A DNA stretch of 64,000 bases from Phytobacter palmae. GTDB lineage: Bacteria > Pseudomonadota > Gammaproteobacteria > Enterobacterales > Enterobacteriaceae. Below the pieces are notes generated by a model, which saw nothing but the letters and a program-made list of their open reading frames with translations, made no database searches and was not told where the DNA came from. Shown here in pieces: positions 59,801-64,000 of the stretch. The first letter of the stretch is position 1, and each line of letters opens with the position of its first letter. The position numbers were made by a program, and so were the translations under genes. The DNA is taken from assembly GCA_900112785.1 (NCBI GenBank), contig FONB01000006.1, positions 1 through 64,000 on the forward strand. Direction: 5' to 3'.

Positions 59801-60961
59801 AAAGCTGTCGAAAAGCCAGCCCGCCTGCGGCGGTTCCGGCGTATTTAATCGTTCGGTGAGTGCGGCCGCGCTGGCGCAATCGCCCAGCAGCAGTGCGCCG
59901 CATAGTCTGTTTTCCCGCACCAGCAGACGCCGGTAATGGCCGCTGAGGGGATCGAGGCTGGACCAGATATCATCGCCATCGTGCGCCTGAATCTCCCCGA
60001 CGCTGAACAGGTCGATGCCGGTCACTTTCAGTCGCAGCCCACCCGCCTGCCAGTGAAAATCCGTCTCAGGCGTGCCGAGCAGACGCGCGGCGAGAATGTC
60101 GGCCTGCTGTAAACAAGGCGCTACCAGCCCCCAGGTTTGCCCGGCGATTTCACAACATTCACCAATGGCGCTCACCCCGGCGATAGCGCTACGCAACTGA
60201 CCGTCCACGACGATACCGCGCGCACAGGGAATACCGCAGGCCTCGGCAAGGGCTATCGCGGGACGCACCCCGGTGGTCATCACCACACGGCCTGCCGACA
60301 CAACGCGCCCGTTGGTCAGTGTGACGCTATCGCGGGTGATGTGGCGGATGCTGGCGGACAGTTCGCAATCAATACCGCGTTCGCGCAGGTGCGCCGCCAG
60401 CAGTTCCCCTGCCTGGGCGTCAAGCTGTTGTTCCATCAGCCATTCGCCCCGGTTAACTAACGTGACGTTGTCACCGTGACGGCGCAGCGCTGCCGCCGCT
60501 TCAACCCCCAGTACGCCCCCACCGAGGACAACAACCGGCCCGCTGCCTGCCAGAATGGACTGCACATCGCTGATACGGCGAAAGCCATGGACATGCGGTA
60601 AGTCATGGCCCGGTACGGGCGGGATAATGGGGGTCGACCCGGTGGCAAACACCAGCTCGTCCCAGGCCAGTTCACGTTGGGTGGTGATAACCCGGCGCGC
60701 CTGCACATCAACCCGGGTGACCGTCTCCCCTGTCAGTACCCTGATGCCGCGTGCCTGATACCACAGAGCATCATGCATGACGGTGTCGCTGAAGGTTTTC
60801 TCTGCCCCCAGCACCGGCGACAGCTGGATGCGGTTATAGGCATGTCCCGGCTCGTCGCCAATCATCGTGATGGCATAGCGGTCAATGCCCGATTCGCTGA
60901 GTTTTTCAACAAGGCGGGTGGCCGCCATGCCGTTGCCAATGATTAACAGTCGCAGGGTCAT
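56894..60961 (-). CDS. nasB: NasC-NasB fusion: FAD reductase joined to siroheme nitrite reductase
   Basis: One uninterrupted frame encodes 1355 residues. Residues 1-398 are a FAD/NAD pyridine-nucleotide reductase of the NasC type (LLIIGNGMAATRLVEKL; VVVLGGGVLGVEAA). Residues 399-1355 equal a whole NirB/NasB: a second FAD/NAD module (VVVGHGMVGHHFLEQC), BFD 2Fe-2S motifs (CSCHNVSKGD...CGGC), the nitrite/sulphite reductase core with siroheme/4Fe-4S cysteines (SCVGSTWCRYG; SGCTRECAEAQGKD), and a NirD-like end. In Klebsiella oxytoca M5al the two are separate proteins and NasB is 957 residues, exactly the second part here. An internal ATG at 59767 marks the old NasB start. It makes ammonia from nitrite and probably feeds NasA with electrons. 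Confidence 0.9.
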   Translation of the reverse strand: MTLRLLIIGNGMAATRLVEKLSESGIDRYAITMIGDEPGHAYNRIQLSPVLGAEKTFSDTVMHDALWYQARGIRVLTGETVTRVDVQARRVITTQRELAWDELVFATGSTPIIPPVPGHDLPHVHGFRRISDVQSILAGSGPVVVLGGGVLGVEAAAALRRHGDNVTLVNRGEWLMEQQLDAQAGELLAAHLRERGIDCELSASIRHITRDSVTLTNGRVVSAGRVVMTTGVRPAIALAEACGIPCARGIVVDGQLRSAIAGVSAIGECCEIAGQTWGLVAPCLQQADILAARLLGTPETDFHWQAGGLRLKVTGIDLFSVGEIQAHDGDDIWSSLDPLSGHYRRLLVRENRLCGALLLGDCASAAALTERLNTPEPPQAGWLFDSFTAQPAAAGISKMTKPTLVVVGHGMVGHHFLEQCVSRNLHKSCHIVVFGAERYAAYDRVHLSEYFAGRSAQSLSMVAEDFFDQHGIELRLNQTITEIDRVLQVVRDAQGHETRWDKLVLATGSYPFVPPVPGHDASGCFVYRTLDDLDEIAARAKSATRGVVIGGGLLGLEAANALKQLGLETHVVEFAPALMAVQLDEQGGAMLRKKITALGVQVHTSKATREIVANGDTLTLNFADGESLTTDMVVFSAGIRPQDALARRGELRLGERGGIAINELCQTSDENIFAIGECAVWEGKVYGLVAPGYQMARVVAAHLSGEAAAFSGADMSTKLKLLGVDVASFGDAHGRTPGCLSYQWTDGPAQIYKKIVVSEDGKQLLGGVLVGDASDYATLLQTMLNGLALPAQPESLILPALAGSAPKALGVAALPDSAQICSCHNVSKGDICQAVSTGATDMGAIKSCTKAATGCGGCSALVKQVMEHQLASQGVEVKKDICEHFPYSRQEIHHLVRVNHIRTFAQLISRYGHGQGCEVCKPLVGSILASCWNEYLLKPTHLPLQDTNDRYFANIQKDGTYSIVPRMPAGEVTPDGLIAIGQIAKRYQLYSKVTGGQRIDLFGARLEQLPAIWQELVDAGFETGHAYGKSLRTVKSCVGSTWCRYGVQDSTGLAVALEHRYKGLRAPHKIKMAVSGCTRECAEAQGKDVGVIATEKGWNLYVCGNGGMKPRHADLFASDLDEATLIRTIDRFLMFYIRTADRLQRTSTWLDNLEGGIDYLRDVIMNDSLEIAAELEEEMARVVDSYQCEWQTTLNDPDRLALFRSFVNSDKPDETVHREVVRDQPQLALAAEQPEGQLPWRPWQVICDIAAIPEQAGIGARLGERQIALFRFGETIYALDNHEPGSNAQVLSRGILGDTNGEPLVISPLYKQRIRLRDGCYVESGEPAVRAWPVKVEGGKVWVGNQVLLMRAEAS

Positions 60962-60971
60962 TTCGCTCACC

Positions 60972-61766
60972 TCAGGCCGCTTTCGGCTGTTTTTCATAGA
61001 GGAAATGGAGGATCTGCTGGCGCAGGTGGTGATAACGGCTGTCATCTGCCAGCTGTACCCGATTGCGCGGACGCGGCAGCTTGACGTCAAGTATTTCCCC
61101 GACAGTCGCCGCCGGACCGTTGGTCATCATCAGCACCCGATCAGAGAGCAACACCGCCTCATCCACATCATGGGTAATCAGTACGATAGTGGTGTTCAGC
61201 GACTGCTGGATCTGCATGACCGCATCCTGCAGGTGGGCGCGGGTTAACGCATCAAGTGCGCCGAACGGCTCATCCATCAGCAGCACTTTGGGTTTCATGG
61301 CCAGCGCACGGGCGATACCGACACGTTGTTTCATCCCCCCGGAGATCTCTCCCGGACGTTTGTGCAGCGCGTGGCCCATTTGTACCCGATCCAGATTGTG
61401 CTCAATCCACTCCCGGCGTTCCGCTTTGTTCATGGTGCGACGGAACACCTGATCCACCGCCAGCGCCACGTTGTCAAAACAGGTCAGCCACGGCAGCAAA
61501 GAGTGATTCTGGAACACGACCGCCCGCTCCGGGCCGGGCCCGGCGATTTCCCGGTTATCACACAATAACCCCCCTTCGGTGGGGAGCGTGATACCGGCAA
61601 TCAGATTAAGTAAGGTGGATTTTCCACAGCCTGAGTGACCAATCAGGCTGACCGTTTCCCCTTCATGAATATCGAAAGAGACATTTTGCAGCGCCACAAA
61701 CTCGCCACCCGCAGTGGAAAAACGCTGGCTCACCGCCTGCACCTGAATAATCGGTTTTTTGCTCAT
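60972..61766 (-). CDS. nasD: Nitrate ABC transporter ATP-binding protein NasD
   Basis: This 264-residue ATPase powers nitrate/nitrite uptake through NasE. Walker A GHSGCGKST is near residues 43-51, the signature SGGMKQR near 143, and Walker B VLLMDEPFGALD follows. The family is NrtD/SsuB/TauB; NrtC-like extensions are absent. It starts one base after the nasE stop, and 10 bases separate it from the NasC-NasB gene. Confidence 0.94.
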   Translation of the reverse strand: MSKKPIIQVQAVSQRFSTAGGEFVALQNVSFDIHEGETVSLIGHSGCGKSTLLNLIAGITLPTEGGLLCDNREIAGPGPERAVVFQNHSLLPWLTCFDNVALAVDQVFRRTMNKAERREWIEHNLDRVQMGHALHKRPGEISGGMKQRVGIARALAMKPKVLLMDEPFGALDALTRAHLQDAVMQIQQSLNTTIVLITHDVDEAVLLSDRVLMMTNGPAATVGEILDVKLPRPRNRVQLADDSRYHHLRQQILHFLYEKQPKAA

Positions 61767-61767
61767 T

Positions 61768-62649
61768 TTATTTCTCCTGCCAGCTAAAGCGACGTGCCAC
61801 CAGCATTAGCCCCTGCTCAAGCAGCAGGCCAACGACACCGATAATGACAATGGCGATTAAAATGTTTTCCACATTGAGGTTGTTCCATTCGTTCCAGATC
61901 CAGAAACCGATCCCCAGGCCGCCGGTGAGCATCTCGGCTGCGACAATCACCAGCCAGGCGATACCTATCGATAAACGGACGCCGGTGAGCACGGCGGGCA
62001 AGACTGCCGGGAACAAAATACGGCGCATGACTGTCCATTCGGACAATTGCAGAACGCGGGCCACGTTGAGGTAATCTTGCGGAATGCGACGCACCCCTTC
62101 GGCGGTATTAATCACCATCGGCCAGATAGAACAGATGAAAATGGTCCAGCTTGATGCCGGTTCTGCTTTCTGAAAAAGCAGCAGACCAATCGGCAGCCAT
62201 GCCAGCGGGCTGACCGGGCGCAGCAGCGCAATCAGCGGGTTGAACATCCGCGCCAGAAAGATAAAACGGCCAATCATAAAGCCCAGCGGGATCCCGACCA
62301 CTGCCGCCAGACCAAAACCGATAGCGACACGCTGCAATGAAGCCAGCACATTCCAGCCGATCCCCATGTCATTCGGCCCATCCTGGTAGAACGGGTCGGC
62401 AAACAACGTCAGTGCCGAATCCAGCGTGCTGAGCGGTGTGGGAAAACCTTTGCTGTTGATTGCCGCCAGTTCCCAGGCGATAAGCAGCAGCCCAAGCCCC
62501 AGCAGCGCGGGAACAACACGTTCGGCTACCGCGCGTGTTTTGCGCGACAGGGCTGGCTTGCGGGTGCGAACTTTCACCGGTGGCAAGGTAATCACTTCGC
62601 CCGGAATGGACGGTGGCGTAATGCGCTGTGTGTTCTGTTGATGTGTCAT
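61768..62649 (-). CDS. nasE: Nitrate ABC transporter permease NasE
   Basis: This NrtB-type permease has 293 residues, with about six hydrophobic segments after a basic, proline-rich N-terminus. The EAA coupling loop (YLNVARVLQLSEWTVMRRILFPAVLPAVLTG) is clear. The ATG at 62649 follows AGGGGCC; the frame is open upstream into nasF, but that part is antisense-like overlap. It starts one base past the nasF stop, so the transport genes are tightly packed. Confidence 0.93.
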   Translation of the reverse strand: MTHQQNTQRITPPSIPGEVITLPPVKVRTRKPALSRKTRAVAERVVPALLGLGLLLIAWELAAINSKGFPTPLSTLDSALTLFADPFYQDGPNDMGIGWNVLASLQRVAIGFGLAAVVGIPLGFMIGRFIFLARMFNPLIALLRPVSPLAWLPIGLLLFQKAEPASSWTIFICSIWPMVINTAEGVRRIPQDYLNVARVLQLSEWTVMRRILFPAVLPAVLTGVRLSIGIAWLVIVAAEMLTGGLGIGFWIWNEWNNLNVENILIAIVIIGVVGLLLEQGLMLVARRFSWQEK

Positions 62650-62650
62650 A

Positions 62651-63910
62651 TCAGGCCCCTGTTCGTTGAATGTCGAAACGTCTGGCGTAGTGCTCCGGGT
62701 CGGTACCGTCCCAGCGAGAGCCATCCATCAGCGTGCTGGTTCGCATAGTCTGCGCAGGCGGCGTGATCCCCCCGATAGCCGTGGCGGCATCTTTCCAGAT
62801 ATCGATACGGTTGATGCGGCTGGCGATGGCGGCATAATCCGGTACGCTTTTCAGCAGTCCCCAGCGGCGGAACTGGGTTAAAAACCACATGCCGTCGGAG
62901 TGCCACGGATAATTCACCTGCCCGTCGCTAAAGAAGCGGATAGCGTGCGCGTCCTGCCAGCGCTTGCCCGCACCGTTGTCGTATTCACCGAGCATGCGCC
63001 CGGTCAGATACTGCTCTTTGGTGTTGAGCCACGCCCGACGCGAGAGAATGCGTGCAGTTTCACGGCGATTATCATCAGAAGCATCAATCCAGCGGGCTGC
63101 CTCCATCACCGCGCAGACCAGCGCGCGGGCGGTGTGCGGATTTTGTTCGACCCAGGCGCTGCGTGTGCCGAGAATTTTTTCCGGATGATCCGGCCACACG
63201 GACTGGCTGGTCGCGGCGGTAAATCCGATGCGGTCATTAATGGCACGGGCGTTCCATGGCTCCCCTACGCAAAAACCGACCATGTTACCGATCCGCATGT
63301 TCATCACCATTTGCGGAGGCGGTACCACCACCGTGCGGATATCGGTAAAGGGGTTAATCCCCGCGCTCGCCAGCCAGTAATAGAGCCACATGGCGTGGGT
63401 GCCGGTCGGAAAGGTATGAGCAAAGGTGTATGTCCCGGGTGCGCTCTGCCCAATCATTTTTTTCAGGCTTTCACCATCGGTGACGCCTTTATCCAGCAGG
63501 TCAGTGGAAAGGGTGATCCCCTGGCCGTTCTGGTTGAGGGTCATCAGGTTGGCCATCGACTGGGTTTTTCCTGCGATCCCCAGTTCCAGGCCGTACAACA
63601 AGCCATAGAGCACATGTGCGGCATCCAGTTCACCGGAGACAAGTTTGTCGCGCACCGCCGCCCAACTGGCCTCTTTGGTGGGCACCAGGGTGATGCCATA
63701 TTTTTTATCGAACCCTTTCAGAGCGGCAATGACCAGCGGCGCACAATCCGTCAGTGGAATAAACCCGACACGAACGGTGGTCAGTTCCGGTTTATCGGAA
63801 CCCGCCGCCCACGCTGCCTGCATCAGACCGGGCATTAGCATCGCACCGCCCAGTGCTGCACCTGCCTGTAGAAAACGCCTGCGCGTTAATGAAACCGATG
63901 AATCGCCCAT
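62651..63910 (-). CDS. nasF: Nitrate-binding protein NasF
   Basis: This NrtA-family substrate-binding protein of 419 residues is exported by the Tat pathway: the twin-arginine signal LTRRRFLQAGAALGGAM is near residues 9-25, ending before AGSDKPELTTVRVGF. The family motifs EASWAAVRDKLVSGELDAAHVLYG and GNMVGFCVGEPWNARAI are present. I chose the ATG at 63910, with GGGAG five bases upstream; a GTG at 63916 overlaps the ribosome site. It is the first gene of nasFED(CB)A and has a leader terminator. Confidence 0.94.
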   Translation of the reverse strand: MGDSSVSLTRRRFLQAGAALGGAMLMPGLMQAAWAAGSDKPELTTVRVGFIPLTDCAPLVIAALKGFDKKYGITLVPTKEASWAAVRDKLVSGELDAAHVLYGLLYGLELGIAGKTQSMANLMTLNQNGQGITLSTDLLDKGVTDGESLKKMIGQSAPGTYTFAHTFPTGTHAMWLYYWLASAGINPFTDIRTVVVPPPQMVMNMRIGNMVGFCVGEPWNARAINDRIGFTAATSQSVWPDHPEKILGTRSAWVEQNPHTARALVCAVMEAARWIDASDDNRRETARILSRRAWLNTKEQYLTGRMLGEYDNGAGKRWQDAHAIRFFSDGQVNYPWHSDGMWFLTQFRRWGLLKSVPDYAAIASRINRIDIWKDAATAIGGITPPAQTMRTSTLMDGSRWDGTDPEHYARRFDIQRTGA

Positions 63911-63925
63911 ACCCACTCCCGAAGC

Positions 63926-63966
63926 AAAAAAAAAGCGCCCGTTGATGCTTTCGCACCAATGGACGC
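63926..63966 (-). terminator. nasF leader terminator (NasR antitermination site)
   Basis: On the minus strand a 14-pair stem with one A/C mismatch (63935-63948 with 63953-63966) closes a GAAA loop and runs into nine Ts, only 16 bases before the nasF ATG. In Klebsiella the ANTAR protein NasR prevents this termination when nitrate or nitrite is present. The NasR-binding first hairpin would lie toward the window end; GGT-TCACTG-ACC at 63979-63990 is a candidate hexaloop. The nasR gene itself should be just outside. Confidence 0.85.
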
Positions 63967-64000
63967 CTTTATCCGTATGGTCAGTGAACCGCCGTTGGTT

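Overview
This is a chromosomal window from an enteric bacterium (family Enterobacteriaceae). The backbone runs sohB-yciK-btuR-rluB-yciO-rnm-trp-ompW-yciCBA-tonB-yciI-yciY-clsA-yciU-opp-ychE-adhE-tdk-hns-galU-rssBA-ychJ-purU-tyrosine tRNAs-narIJHGK-narXL-ychO. This is essentially the E. coli/Salmonella gene order around trp and nar, and the proteins resemble E. coli ones closely over their full length. A complete assimilatory nitrate operon of the Klebsiella nasFEDCBA type follows ychO and is absent from E. coli K-12. A species cannot be fixed by eye; the Klebsiella/Enterobacter/Citrobacter side of the family fits best.

Layout. 1-0.6 kb: an IS200-type single-strand transposon at the window edge. 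0.6-6 kb: sohB, divergent yciK-btuR, then the leftward rnm-yciO-rluB group. 6-12.8 kb: the trp operon with promoter/operator, leader peptide, attenuator, five genes and terminator. 12.8-21 kb: envelope and small-function genes (a small membrane protein, ompW, a cysteine-cluster protein, yciC, yciB, yciA, tonB, yciI, an SMR/LysE exporter pair, yciY, clsA, yciU). 21-27 kb: the leftward oppABCDF oligopeptide ABC importer. 27-38 kb: ychE, adhE, tdk, hns, galU, rssB, rssA, ychJ, purU. 38.3-39.55 kb: two identical tRNA-Tyr genes and five exact-length 175-bp tandem repeats. 39.5-41 kb: a divergent Lrp-type regulator/DMT exporter pair. 41-52.2 kb: respiratory nitrate reductase narGHJI, transporter narK and the sensor/regulator narXL. 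52.2-54.3 kb: ychO and a secreted PEBP-like protein. 54.3-64 kb: nasF-E-D-(CB)-A, read leftward, with an intrinsic terminator in the nasF leader at the window edge.

Working together, about 23 kb deals with nitrate. NarK imports it, NarGHI respires it, NarX/NarL sense it, and NasFED, NasA and the NasC-NasB protein bring it in and reduce it to ammonia for growth. The most notable points are the single 1355-residue NasC-NasB fusion, the five-copy rtT-like array, the 81-bp tail-to-tail overlap of nasA with the PEBP gene, and the nar terminator buried in the DMT transporter gene. No CRISPR array, prophage or secretion system was seen.
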